Both the position numbers and the translations under genes were made by a program. From Manihot esculenta (taxonomy: Eukaryota > Streptophyta > Magnoliopsida > Malpighiales > Euphorbiaceae), in contig NC_035162.2 in NCBI RefSeq assembly GCF_001659605.2, positions 27,519,526 to 27,583,525 of the forward strand: a stretch of 64,000 nt of DNA. Direction: 5' to 3'. Each line of letters starts with the position of its first letter. The stretch's first letter is position 1. The notes under the pieces were generated by a model that did no database searches, was not told the DNA's origin, and saw nothing but the letters and a program-made list of their open reading frames with translations. Below, piece by piece: positions 35,311-48,410 of the stretch.

Positions 35311-37811
35311 ACACAACAAACACATATGCAAATAAGCAATTAAGGAAAGTCTAACACTTTCCTCTGCGAAGAGACACAGATATTACTGGAGTCAAACTCC
35401 TGGGTTATCTACAATTCCTGACTTTGCTGACGCTTAACTGCTGAATCTGTGTCTATACTCTATACTGATTGCGTCTCACTGTTTCCAGTACCCAACTGAC
35501 TTGGTTCTTTTATCTGATTACTGACTTTTCTCTTTCTTTGACTCTTTTCATCTTTAGTCACACTAGATGCCTTGCCTATAGCTTCAATGCTCTACTGACT
35601 TTAAAACAAAAACGTCTTATGACACCTCATACTCATATGGACATGCCCCGAAACTGAACTTATATTACAGCACTTGGCCTCTATGCCGTGTTCTCTTAGA
35701 ATCTACACCATTTAGTAGATAATGGGCATGCTTCTCTGTTTTTCTGAACTATTCTACACTTTTGCTGAGCACTCTGATCCTTGCCCGCCTTTCTTCTTCT
35801 TTCCTATACTGGTTTTTTGTTTTCTTTAACTCTCTTTCTAACTCTCAATATCTAGTTCCCAACTCTAAGATCTATCATGGAGGATACACAGCTCCTCCTC
35901 GTTGTCTCCACAGAGCATCAATCCTGTGTGGGAACACCTGTCCTTGGTAGTGATTTTGTTCAACTGCTCACAGTCGTTACAAAATCTCAAAGTTTCATCC
36001 TTCGTTTCTCACACCGACACTGGAACATTCCAGAGTGAGGTACTAAGTCGAATGTAACCTTTCTCTACCAAGCTTTCCTATCATACTCTGATCATGCTCT
36101 CTCTCTCTCTCTGTAGGTGCCATCCTGTAGGGTAGAAGGAAAGAAATGGTTCCGCGTCCAGACACCATTTCTATTCCATACTCTGACTCCCTGACAGATG
36201 GTAAACCTGACAGCTCATCTGGGAAACCATCTAGAACTTACTAACTACGGGTATTGAGGCTAATTCCCCGATCTGACTACTAAACTCACTCACACGAGCT
36301 AGAACCCTCTGATAACCTTTCCTGTGTACCTATGAGCCTGCTGGGCTGACCTCAAACCTCTAGGCACCTATACTCTGTCCCTTCCAAGGACTATTTCTGA
36401 TCCATCCTAGCCTCTGAACTCTCCTACCTTGTCTCTACAGACACAGGGAGTACAATGAGTAAGTAGCCAATCCGCCCTAGAATGACATCAAATAGTCAAC
36501 TCTAGAACCATAAGGTCAGCTGGATAGCTTCTACTCACTACAACTCTAAACTGATCTGATTAACTGACTCTGCTTCAGATGGATCATACCCGGGTCCATT
36601 AACCCAGAGAAAACACTCTAAGCCTAGAAGTCATCAAACCCACTCTAGTAACAGCTCACTAAGCCACAAGGAAGTAAAAACATGCGGGTTCAAAACAAAC
36701 AGCATACACATCCGAACATCCACAAGTGAACATACTTGATGTCACTGTGTTCAATGTGATAGCTTCCGACTGAGTCAGGGTGAAGATCCGCGCTAAAGCT
36801 AACGGAACTTCCCTCGGGAATTTACTAATGGAAAAGCTAACCCTTTCCTCTGCCTCAATTACCACCTAATCCCAGACTAAACTGAAATCTCCTCCTGAAC
36901 TTACTCTTAATCTTACTCTTTTCTTTCTCTGTTCTATTCGAGTTTACTTATTCTTCTCTTTTCCTTAATCTGCTCACTTTCACTTACCCTTTTATTCTTT
37001 TCTTACTCTTCTATTTCTTACTCTATTCTCTGCCTTATTTCTTTTCCTTGAGGGCTGCACTCGGAGATGAGAGATCACTCTCCCTATATCTGGATAAAAT
37101 CTAAGGCCATAGCATCTCATAGCAACACCCTCGAGCATCTTTCCTAGCTCACTAACCACTAGCTACTATTCATCTGGCTTTTACCATCTCACTTATTCTA
37201 TTGGTGCCATCCTACTACTGGTGCCATCCTGCAGCAAAGACTAGAAATGATGGGTCTAGACACCATTCCTATCTCTCATTGAACTCTCTTAGCAGGTAGT
37301 AAACCTGATGACTTGTCTGGGTCAAAATCCAAAACTTTTCTTTGACTGCGGGCACTAAAACTGGTTCCTCTCCTAATCTGATCAACTGCTATACTCTCTG
37401 ACACAAGCAAGAAACCTCTGATAACCTCTCCTGAACAGTTTCAGAGTCTATAGGGCTGATATCAAATTCCAGGCTTCTCTATACTGTCCCCTCAACAAAC
37501 TACCTGTGATCCATCCTGCTCTCTAAGCCTGACTACTCTGCCTATCGAAGGCAGTACTATGAGTAGCTAGCCCATCCACCCCTAGAATGACATCAAACAG
37601 TCACTCTAGAACCACTAGGTCAGCTGGAAGGCACCTACTCAAAACTCGCACTCAACTCGATGGGCAGACTAACTCTGCCGCTGACGGATCACATTTGGGT
37701 CTATTGACTCAAAGAGGACATGCTAATCCCAGAAGCTATCAAACCCCCTACTCGTAAAGGCTCTCAAACACTAAGGAAAACGAAACATCAGAGTCTCTAA
37801 TAACAGACACA
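35311..37811 (-). pseudogene. Duplicated, decayed protease and early-RT scraps in element D
   Basis: Two sets of remnants follow one another. One covers an RT-start segment (35870-36200) and a protease segment (36420-36865, with ARIFTLTQSEAITLNTVT). The other covers a short RT-like piece (about 37195-37300) and a protease segment (37510-37811). The pairs share phrases such as CCTAGAATGACATCAAA (36476 and 37580). The region 36900-37060 is a pyrimidine-rich low-complexity stretch. None of these can encode an enzyme. Confidence 0.65.
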
Positions 37812-39205
37812 TCAAAACATATGGAAGTGAAAAGTACCTGTCACCGCCATGTCTGATGTGTAGGCCTCTTGCTGTGTCAAAGCGAAGATCCGTACTGATA
37901 CTGATGGGCCTTCACCTGGGGAACCTGTGGAAGAAGGAGTGATCTCGCTCCCTCTGCCTCTGCCCAACGCCATGGCTAGAGCTCCTGGCTGAGTCACTCT
38001 GTCTGAGGCTGTCTGCTGGGACTGTGTTATCAAAGTCACAGTGGAACACTCACGTGCTATGTGCCCCTCCTGTCCGCACCTGAAACATGCTGTTGTCCCT
38101 ACTAGACAGACTCCCTTGTGCGGCCTACCGCACCTCGGACATTTGGAGTGTTCAAACTAGAGCTCGATCCCTCACCTATTCCTAGACCAGATTTGATCTG
38201 CTTCCAGAACTTGTTCTTCTTTGATCGTCTGAGGCCTCTACCTCCCTTCTTCCTTTCTATACCAGCCTCGTGCAGAGGGGAGAGATTCACATCACTTGTC
38301 CCTGCAAGTTTGGCACTAGCTTCTCTCTTCTGTGCCATATCTACTATATCATGGAACCTCTTCCTTGTGCTATCTGGAAAAGCCCCTTCGGCAAACTCTG
38401 TTGCAAACTGCTCCCAGGATAAGCTTTCTACCCTCGGGTTCACATACTGGTTGAACCATTCCCTTGCCTTTTCACATTTCAATGTGACCCCTGCCATCTG
38501 AATGGCTCTACGCTCACTGGCTCCCAACTCATCAGTTATCATCTTGACCATTCTGAGATACTCAAAAGGGTCATCACCAGTCTCAAACTTGGGAACATCT
38601 AACCGCAAATAGTCTGTCATCTGTACCCTACTTCCTCCAGGTGAACTAGGCTTAGGTATTTGGACAACTGGGGTTACTGGTTCTATTGGTGGTGGAGGAG
38701 GTGTAACATTCCCTGAGGTAGGGTTTGCTAAACTTGGATAACCAAAGAAGAGTGGAAACATGGTATACTGTGGATGTGGCGGTGGATATGGCGGATAAAA
38801 GGAAGGATAGGGCATAAAGGTGGGATATGGGTGATAACTAGGAAACTCTGATGTACCTCTCATCGGGTACTCTGCCCCCCACTGGTAGGGTGGATACTGA
38901 GGTGGAACAAATCTCGAGGCCTGAGTGCCTCCTTGAGACTCACCCATATCTCCTCCTAACCTGCTCCTGCCAAAGCTACCATCTCTGCTCTGCACATCCT
39001 CCTCTAGGACTCTCCTAAACCCTGACATACCACTCTGCACAACTCCCCTTCTACTCTCATCACTAGACCTTCCAGGGTCCCTTGATGTACCTTCTCTGCT
39101 TATACTATCTGATGTTGCCCTTTGCAGAACTGGGAGATGAGCATCCATGCCCTCATTCTCCGGCAGAGCTCCAGTCAATCTAGCAGATCGACGAGTTCCT
39201 CTCAT
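37812..39205 (-). pseudogene. Gag of element D, shortened capsid and one frameshift
   Basis: Starting [12 protein letters not shown] at 39205, the frame is open to 38102. It has the proline/tyrosine-rich arm (YPPYPPPHPQY), the capsid start (MTDYLRLDVPKFETGDDP, AREWFNQYVNPR), then a gap of about 70 residues relative to C after FPDSTRK, then the basic linker [12 protein letters not shown]. Near 38140 a frameshift puts the zinc knuckle (CFRCGQEGHIAREC) into another frame that runs on to 37812. N-terminal arm and half the capsid domain remain. The frame is open upstream to 39319, but the conserved MRGTRR start is preferred. Confidence 0.8.
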
Positions 39206-39212
39206 CCTACCG

Positions 39213-39222
39213 CTGAAAAGCA
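39213..39222 (-). promoter_or_regulatory. Splice-acceptor-like site before gag of D
   Basis: GTGCTTTTCAG on the minus strand ends at 39213, 7 nt before the gag ATG. The donor-like GGAG/GTAAGA is at 41357/41356 in the 5' LTR. Confidence 0.45.
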
Positions 39223-39568
39223 CAACATCACACAAACATATCATCAAATGATCCATGTGAGAACACATGAATCCACAACACATATCAAACATATCAATAA
39301 TGCACATGCAGCTCATCATGGCATTTCACATCATCATGCAAGACAGGACTCCACATCCTATCCTAGTGCACATGATTGTACCTATTGTGCTTTCCCTCCT
39401 ATATAAGACAACACCTCTTTCCGATGTGGGAATCTGATCCTTGAGCATCGTCGCTCAACACACCGTACTCGAAGATCTACACGTCTGACATCTTAACCTC
39501 TTTCCGATGTGAGATAGCTCTGATCCCTGAGTATACTGACGCAGCACATCGTACTCTAGAGGCCCTAT

Positions 39569-39580
39569 GCTCTGATACCA
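39569..39580 (-). other. Primer-binding site of element D (initiator tRNA-Met)
   Basis: TGGTATCAGAGC on the minus strand lies 3 nt (GAT) from the 5' LTR end. Confidence 0.92.
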
Positions 39581-39583
39581 ATC

Positions 39584-41897
39584 TGTAACGACCCGGAAAC
39601 CGGTACCCCTTAGTAACGGTCCGAACCATCACTGGCACTAGGATCCAGATCGGCTTAAGGCCGCCGGGACCCGTAGTCAGCCAACTATACTCTCTGTGTA
39701 CCTGATAATCCCATACATGATACAAACTGACTCAACAATCCTGTAAAACTCTGTAGGCTTAACTGCTGCTACGCAGATATGTCAATCTGAAATGGCCCTC
39801 AGGGCCTATACCAGGGACTACTATCTGCTGTGGGTCAAGGGATTGAAACCCTTTTTATCTGTAACACAGCCCATTGGTATCTCATCAAAGCCATACGTTA
39901 AGCCCAACTCACACATTTCTCATCAAGAAACGTAAAACAGGATGCATGTACAAAGGGATTAATCATACATCACACTATGGCAAAGACACTAGAGAAAGCA
40001 CAAATCTATCCAGTAACTGACAGTACATATCGATACATTACATGACAACTAATCTTTTAATGACATCATGTCCACTATGCTATTACAAACATACATTCAT
40101 GCATCACTGTTCTCTGTACTCTTGCTGACTTTGACTTCCCATAGCTATCTCAGAACCTGCAAAACTGGGGTTAAGGGAGTGGGATGAGCTACTACAGCCC
40201 AGTGAGAAGGAACAGTAAACAGTTCATTAATTACATGCTTTCATGAAATGTATCACATCACAAACATATCATCAAAAGGATGAACTTGTCACCAATAGCC
40301 CTTCAGTGTATACATATAACAATATGTCCAACTTGCCAGGGGCGATTAGGCCTCACCTGGACTTCTCTTTCTTGACTTTATCACAAGGCCAACTGTGCCA
40401 GGGGCGATTAGGCCTCACCTGGACTTCTCTATCCGAGTCAGGTCAAACTGTCTATCTCATAGTACCAGGAGCGACCTGGACTATCCAGGAGCGACTTGGT
40501 ATGGCTACCTCATGCCATAACTCTGTATCTGTACTCTGTGCTCTATCAAGGGCTAAGGATCATCCAACATTCATCCATACAAATATCATCTTATGCAATG
40601 CGTCATATTCGTGAATGCTAATGCAGCACAACCTAATACATAACATGGCAGTTTATGATGCATGGATCATGCTAGAATCGTGTCATTTCTCAAAATAAAA
40701 TATTCAGTTTAGTTCCACTCACCTGTAGCCTCTGCTTGGCTAACTCTGGGCTAACTAGCTCTGGACCAACTCTAACTCTGAAGCAGCTACTACTGCTAAA
40801 TACCTCGTTTTCTCGGGTCCAATCCTACAATGGAGGACTTAAATGAGGTACCAAACATACTCTATACAACTGATAAACATCTCTTATACACCTCTTAGAC
40901 ACCTTCCCAAAACCCCTCTAAAACACCTCAAAACATGCATGCAAAACAAGCAAAGGAAGGCTGGACAGGGCACCTTCGGCAGCACCTTCGGCGGCCGAAT
41001 GTCTCCTCCAGAGACGAAAGTCAGGCATGTTCGGCGGCCTAACTTGGACTTTCGGCGGCCTAACCTGAGTTCATCCAGAACTCAGTTTCGTGCACAAGGA
41101 CGCCTGTCAGTCCCTCCATCACCTGCTCAGCCCTCAATACATGCATTTAACCCCTCTAAAACATGCATAAACACTTTAACAAGCATAAAGGAGCTGAAAA
41201 CAACTTAAACTCCAACAAAACAACTAACACAACATAAAATCATGCTTTCACCATTAAAACATCAAAACTAAACTCTAAAACCTAAACATGCAACTCTACC
41301 CTTAACCTCTTGAAAAGCTGTTAAAACCATAAAACAAGTATAAAGACCTCTCTTACCTCCTAAAACTAGCAGAGGAACAACTTGAACTCAACAAATCCCC
41401 TTCACAAGCTTCAAACCACCAAAACCTCTCTTTTCTCTCAAAACCTTCAAAACCTCTTGCAAACGAGCAACCCTCTGCATGAGCTGATTAAAAGCTTGCA
41501 GATGAGTCAAGGGAGACGTGGCCTAACCTCTGGTCATGATCTGGAGGTGAACACCTGGCCAAACCACGGACTGAGGAGCATGCACAACTAACCGACCACC
41601 TCAGCTTCGGCTGCCGAAACTGCATGCAAAACCATGCAACTTTCGGGGGCCGAACATAACCTTCGGGGGCCGAACATTGGGCACTTTCGGCGGCCGAACT
41701 TCACCTTCGGGGGCCGAACATAACAGAAACTCCTTTGGCCAATTCTCCACGAAACTCAACTCGTTTTCTACGCTAAACCTTTAAAACACTTGCAAATATT
41801 TTAGAAACCTTTCTCTTACCCGTCCAAAGACCTCTGACATCCTCAAATGCCACCGGACGGTAGGAATTCCGATGTCTGAATCTAGCCGGGTATTACA
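39584..41897 (-). repeat. 5' LTR of element D
   Basis: 2314 bp, same length as the 3' LTR. Differences noticed include one in a hairpin arm (CTTGG for CCTGG near 40495) and one in a TTCGGC-type motif (near 41060). Confidence 0.95.
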
Positions 41898-42605
41898 GTC
41901 TTGGCAGGTGGACCTCCCTTGGAGGGAAGTGCCTACGGGCTGCAATGACCTCCCCCAGCTATCCCTCTCTGAGCAGGTCAGCTTTCTCCGACTGACTTCT
42001 GTTAAGCAGAAGTATGACGTCGAGAAATACATGTTCGTGTCCAATCATTAAGACTGCAGGAACGCAGGTATTTTATTTTGCTTTTTTGTCGTCTTATTTC
42101 ACTTTTTATTTTTGTTGAACGCCCTCTTGAATTGTTGGATTTTGTTTTTACAGCTTCCAAGCAACCCATGGATAAGATTAAGCCCCCAAAGAATTTCATT
42201 CTGTCTCGGGAGAGCATGAGGGCTACTCTAGATGCTTTCCGAGCCAGCCAGTCAATAGCTGATGCGACTCAGGAGGTCGCCCAAATTATCTCCCCAAGGT
42301 AGGCCGGCCGATCTATTCTCCCTACTCCGGTCTCCTCTCGTGCCCCAAGGCCGAGCTCTAGGGATCCTTACTCGAGGGTTCCCAAGTCCTCCAGCCGCAG
42401 CAAGTCCAGCACTGCCTCTCGATCTCCCACGGCTTTCAAATCTAGGCAAACCTCAGCTCCGACCTCCTCGAAGCTCGTACTTATTGAGGAACCAGCTGAG
42501 GACGTGCAACCTATGAGGACTGAGGACGCTCCTAGTTCTGAGGGTGCTCTCAGTGAGAACATTGAGGTCGTCCCTGCTCCCGGTGTTGCTCCCCAGGGTG
42601 GTGCT
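41898..42605 (+). pseudogene. Gypsy-type transposon protein remnant of unit J, second part
   Basis: After the duplicated GTCTT the translation reads SWQVDLPWREVPTGC and later KQKYDVEKYMFVSNH (to about 42050). It is followed by a possible intron with GTATTTTATT at 42068 and TTTTTACAG at 42151, and a second open piece from about 42152 (KIKPPKNFILSRESMRATLD) with an in-frame TAG at 42300-42302, then a serine/proline-rich tail to 42609. It stops where copia LTR fragment H1 begins. Splicing is inferred only from the sites. Confidence 0.45.
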
Positions 42606-43068
42606 TGTTAGTGTATTTGCCCTAGGCCATTATCTTGGACCTTTTTGTATGTCGTTGTGGTTATTAATATTAGAGGATTTTATCATCATTATTATTTGTT
42701 TGCATGTTACATAATAATGATTATCATCCCTGGTCACTTATTATTATATTGATAATAATAAAATATAGCTAGTATGATTATTGATTGATAATCATGAGAT
42801 GATTATGTATATGTTGATATAATTGAATAATCATAGATACTTATTAGAGAACAAAGTATTGGATGGACCCGCATTGAGATCACTACATGGGTTATTGTCA
42901 TAAGTGAATCTCAAAGTAGTTATGTCTTAATCCTTTGACTTGAGATTGTCATAGTTTCCAACATAAGGACTATTATGTTTTGACATAACCAAACATTGTC
43001 TTTAATCGGACAGTTATAAAGGTTATGATTGAGCATAATAGAAATTATGTAGAGGATATTGAAGTCAC
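42606..43068 (+). repeat. Truncated copia LTR (H1), related to 46875-47330
   Basis: It begins TGTTAGTGTATTTGCCC and is about 95 percent alike by eye to the first 450 bp of the LTR at 46875. Similarity stops abruptly after AGAGGATATTGAAG. The rest of an LTR (about 1.07 kb) is absent. It interrupts the J frame at 42605. Confidence 0.8.
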
Positions 43069-46000
43069 TTTTGAAAGGTGCTTAGAGGTTTCCAACGTGC
43101 TAGCTTAAGGTGCTTATTGAATCCGATCTGCTTACCTATGTGAAATGGACTTCTAAAAGCTGAAAGTATAACTTTGGTAGGTGAATATATGAATAACAGA
43201 AGTTTAAAAGCTAAATTGAAATATGTTATAAAGTTAAGTAGGTTAAAATGTGAATATATAAAGTTTACAAGCAAAATTCAATCTTAGCCCTTCATTTTCT
43301 TCCACCACTTCATCCTAGCCATCCAAATGCCAATTAAGAAATAAAAGAAAGATGACAAAGCAAAACAAAAAGGTTGTCTTCTTCATTTGGAACCCTTGGC
43401 CGAATTTAACTCCATGGAAAGAGAAAGGTGAGCTTTTATTCATTTTCTACATCAAAACCAAGTCAATTTCTTTAAGAAATCAACTTCTTTCTTCAACTAA
43501 AGTTCATCCTTCTATCAAGAGCAAGAAAATCATCAAAAAAAATTGAAGGATTTGAAAAAGGAAAAGTTAGAGTTCCATATGAACCAAGCTGCTTGAAAAT
43601 CAAAGGTGAATATAGAAATGTATAGGAAACATCATCCTCAATTTAATTTGAAAGCTTTAACTTCCAAGTTATTCAATATTTTCCCTAAGATATATATTCA
43701 AATAACTAAAGCAACTTCAAAAGGAAAAAAAAGGTAATTAAAAAGTAGGAGTGCAAAGGAGGATAATTTTGCAACAAGATTTGGTTTTTGCTTGATTTAT
43801 TATTTTTCTTTGAATTTCTTGTGATTATGTTTATTTAGAATTTAAATTTAATTGTTGCAAATATTATTTTGAATATGTTTAAGTGTTATTTCAAGTGCCG
43901 GAATAATGAAGCCTTACATGAGCAACATGTGATATTTAGTTTGTATCTTGATGTGTAGTTCTCCAAAGTCCAGTATGAACCAAATGAATGCTAAGACATA
44001 ATGCTAAAACTATCATGAAGAGACCAAACTATGATTTTAAATCTACATTAGTGTAGAAGTTGAATAAAGTTAAAACTGATGCAAAGCAGGTACATTTAGA
44101 GTAGCTTGTAGTATCTAGGTCATAACTAATTTTGTACTTAATGAAGGAGGTAATACGAGTGCCAAATTAACCTTGAGAGACAGGATAAGACTTTGTAGAA
44201 GGATGCAAAACCTAATTCTATATACATGTATATGCATAATCAATTATTTAAAGGACTTAAAATTTGAAATTTGAGATGGACTGGTAACTACATCTTTAAG
44301 CAGCTTGCAAATAAAAATTCATAACTTGTGCTACAATTATTAGAATTGTATGAATCATAACTTGTTGAAAAGTGAAGATATAAATACACATTTTTCATGA
44401 AGGAATCAAAGTCTAATTCTACATAAAGTGTTTGAAAATTTAAGGCAAAATTGAATATAATGCAACCCATCTTCAAATAGATTACAGAAAAATTGACATG
44501 CATGCTTAATCACGAGAATTACACACGTGCTTGCTTGATGTGCTTATTTTATGCACATGTTAGCATGCCAAATATAAACTTACATGCAACAAGAGATGAG
44601 TAATTCTTATTATTCTATACTTGTTAGTGACATGGAATGTAAAAGCTGAATTTATTTCTTTTAAAAGCTATTTAGAATACCAAGTTGATGAAGTTGTGCA
44701 CTTTTGATATGAAATGGCATCACTACTATCTTTGATATCTTGATGCATATACTTGAAAACGACTTGAAATGACACCAAATGACATATGTGTCTCCTAAAA
44801 ATAACTTGATATACTAAATTAAATATAGTTGGCCCTAGTAAACTTAGTAGGAGTCGAGATTAGCTTTTAAGGGTATGGCATGCCATATATATATAGAGTG
44901 TTCGTAATATTGTTACCATTACATGATCTATATTTGAGGTTACATATCAAGTACCTCATAGGCATGGTTACAGAGCCTTGCTATCACAGTTTCGGTCTTT
45001 AAACCTATAGTTTGATGCCTTCTACCTGCCATTATAATTCTTTATCTACCTAATTGATCTTGCTATGTGTTTATAGGGGCTGAGACTTAATAAAAACTTA
45101 ATACTTAATTTTATGAATTTCATACTATTTGTTGACATATTTGTATCTAATACATATATTTGACTACGATAACATACTAAAAATGGTAAAAGAAAATTAT
45201 CCAATGATTCTAAAAGAATTCTTAATATGAACAAAGATGCACACTTACACTTGCACTTAATACTAAAGTTTTGATATGGTATGTTATATACTATATTAGA
45301 TGCATCTTATGTGCTTATAATTGCTTTATTAAACATATGTATACATGAATATACTTGCTCCGTATTATTATTTATTTACAATTACCTACTAAGTATAAGT
45401 TCAACGTGTTGGTTTTTAACTCACGCGGGTTGTAGATAAAGTAATCATTGCAAATGTGAATAGAGGTCAACATGAAACTTCAAGGCCTTTATTGTAGAAT
45501 AGAAAATGATGTTATTTTATAATGTTTGATTAACTAATAAATCATATGACATCAAATGACATATGAGAATATAATTACAAATGTATTTTTAATATGTATC
45601 ATAGATTGAGATGTTAAATAGAGGAAATTCTACCAAAATTTTTAGTTTAAGATTTTTTACATTTATTTTATTCACATTATGAAATTTACATGAATCATCT
45701 AATGGCTTCATAATTACACATATTAAATACATAGTTCAGTTTTAAAATGTCTAAAAATGTATAGCTTATGGTAGTCCTTCCTTAGTCTACACCTTGACAA
45801 GGGAAGGGGTTTCACACATTGTTTATAAGTGATAGTAGCCTAGTCCTTTTGCTTAAAGACCTAAGGATTCAAAATTTTTATTAGCTTGTTGCATCAAAAG
45901 AGTTATAGCAGAAGCAATGATAATTTTATCCTAAATGTCTATTATTAGGTATGATATTGAGAAGTCCAATGTGCATGACTCCAAAAATGTATCACATGTG

Positions 46001-46874
46001 CTATTAATGACCAATTGATATTGATCAAACCTAGGTTTGGAATAGTAGATATTTGTTAGTAGTGTTCATGAAAACTTGGGAAGTATTATGGAACACTATT
46101 GGCATAAGGAAAAAAGAAGATCAACTAAAGCTTACAAATTTGAACATTGGGTACATGGTTGAAATAGAAAGTCTATATTCAGTTTTATTTGCAATTTATA
46201 ATGGTGAAGTAATTATTTTTGAAAGCTTTCAAAAAATTACTGATTGTGCATTCCATTATAAAGACCATCCAATTTATTGCACGAGATGCTACATATAAGT
46301 TGTCAGAGATTCATATGCTATCAAAGGAACTTGTTAGTATCCTTGATTGCATCAATAGTTTTTCCTTAGTTAGGATGACATGTCTTGCCTAAGAAAAATA
46401 AACCAAAGTCTTGCAAATGAATCCATACACCTAGATAATGCCTAAGTACATAATCAAAATACTAATTGGAAACAAAGGACAACAACTGCAACTATGTCAT
46501 AGCTAATCTGTTAACTTAAGCCAAGGAATGTCCATAATTAGACAATTGTATTTGGAAGATGGACACTACGTATTAATGGTAATGGCTCTACTAAAAGTGA
46601 GAGATTATTATAAGTATGTGCCCTAAAGCTATAAGTTACAGTGACATTTTTTTCATAAGCTTACAATCCCTAAGGTAATAACAATAGTTCTTTTGATTTA
46701 TTAAATGATTTTTCATATTAAAAGTGATTTATTGCCGATTAGCTCTTAGTAGCAGTTCTATTGTCTATGAGTTGAGAATGTAATGATGGAATGTCCTTGA
46801 ACAATATGCTATAAAATGTTTGTATTTATAGGATGCCTCATTAGAATTAATTCATCTATAGTGGACCATCACTA
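43069..46874. other. Unassigned AT-rich DNA
   Basis: No coding frame above about 80 residues and no recognisable domain on either strand. There is a short TATATATATA tract near 44887. The sequence does not match other parts of the window that I could see. It lies between two LTR starts of the same copia family, so it may be original flanking DNA or a decayed, unrecognised element. Confidence 0.4.
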
Positions 46875-48396
46875 TGTTAGTGTATATGCCCTAGGCCATT
46901 ATCTTGGACCTTTTTGTATGTCATTTTGGTTATTAATAAAAGAGGTTTTTATCATTATTATTTATTTGCATGTTACATAATAATGATTATCATCCCTAGT
47001 TACTTATTATTATGTTGATAATAATAAAATATAACTGGTATGATTATTGATTGATAATCATGAGATGATTATGTATATGTTGATATAATTCAATAATCAT
47101 AGATACTTGTTAGAGAACAAAGTATTGGATGGACCCACACTGAGATCACTACATGGGTTATTGTCATAAGTGAATCTCAACGTAGTTATGTCTTAATCCT
47201 TTGACTTGAGATTGTCATAGTTTCCAACATAAGGACTATTATGTTTTGACATAACCAAACATTGTCTTTAATCGGACAATCATAAAGGTTATGATTGAGC
47301 ATGATAGAAATTATGTAGAGGATAATGAAGAATCAAGATAGGATTTGTCCCTCTCTCTGAGAGAGATATCTTCTGGGCCCCTCGATAAGTGAGACTGAGA
47401 AATGCATGGCCGTGCTCAAATAAATTAATAATGTGATCAATATCATTTGATCTTATCAGTCTACTTAGAGATTAAGAAATCATAAGTTTGAACATTATAA
47501 GTTTGACATTGACTATGACTTATGTTCAAACTAGATATCGTGTGACAAAGGGATTAATTCATGTTCTATTTATTAGGATTTATCGGACTATTGATCCTCA
47601 TATTAGTTGGGTAGTCATAATGTCTTGCTAGAGGCCACTTATTACTTATGAGTCTTATGGGACTGAGTCTATTGCAAATTAATGTGAGCCTAATGGGTCA
47701 CATACAAAAAAACGTCGTTGATGTGCTATGACATATTAATGGGCTAAAAGCCCAAAGCCCATTAATATAATTAATAATAATAAAGTGTTATTATTATTAA
47801 TCATTAATATAATTAATAATAATAAGTGTTATTATTATTAATATTAATCATTAATATAATTAATAATAATAAAGTGTTATTATTATTAATCATTTATTAT
47901 TATGAGATAATAATATTTAAAATATCTGCAGTCTATCTGTAACTGTTACAAATAAAGAACTCTATCATATAAGATATTTGAGTATCTGCGAGATTGTGAT
48001 AGTGGGTTATGAACACAACTCCTTTTAGGAAAAGGAGTTGTATGAAAATAAAAGACTGAAACATATAAATACTCCTTCTACAAATTTAGGAGTGATGATT
48101 TTTTTAGAAAACTCAATCTAAAAGGCTGCAGATTGTGAAGCACATAATCTATCTATCTTTGAGAGAGCTAGCACTCTAGAAGGATAGAAGACGTTCGTGT
48201 GGATACCATAGAGGGTGTTCGTTTGAAAAAGCAGCACAATCAGTCCGCCATTGTATCTTCTTGACGAGATTAACAGGTTAGTCTCACATCCTTCTTATGA
48301 AATAAACGAAGCACTCGGGTTCTGGAAAAAGGAAGTCCGAGATTTTTATTTTTCGCTACGCAATTTGGATTGCAATAATCTCGAAATTTTCCAACA
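46875..48396 (+). repeat. 5' LTR of copia element H
   Basis: The 1522-bp LTR starts TGTTAGTGTATATG and ends TTTTCCAACA, followed by a primer-binding site. It includes an AT-rich tandem repeat at 47759-47905. The copia assignment comes from the pol sequence at 63022 in the same orientation. Confidence 0.8.
47759..47905. repeat. AT-rich palindromic tandem repeat
   Basis: Three units of roughly 45-55 bp contain TTAATATAATTAATAATAAT, then (A)AGTGTTATTATTATTAATCAT. The arms TAATAATAATAA and TTATTATTATTA let each unit fold on itself. Confidence 0.8.
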
Positions 48397-48410
48397 GTTG
48401 TATCAGAGCC
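48397..48410 (+). other. Primer-binding site of copia element H
   Basis: GTTGTATCAGAGCC follows the LTR end. It matches TGGTATCAGAGCC of initiator tRNA-Met with one mismatch. Confidence 0.75.

Larger units (their letters stand above)
32959..41897 (-). mobile_element. Element D: non-autonomous Tekay-like gypsy retrotransposon
   Basis: The 8939-bp element is flanked by GTCTT at 32954-32958 and 41898-41902. Both LTRs are 2314 bp (32959-35272, 39584-41897) with only about nine differences noticed, so it is young. The interior of 4311 bp has gag with a shortened capsid and a frameshift, then duplicated, decayed protease and early-RT scraps. RNase H, integrase and chromodomain are missing. A recent insertion despite no usable pol implies supply of enzymes from a relative. 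Confidence 0.95.

Noticed and set aside
46053..46298. 81-residue plus-strand frame in the orphan AT-rich DNA
   Set aside because: No domain, no homologue recalled and no conserved context; chance frames of this size are expected in 3.8 kb.
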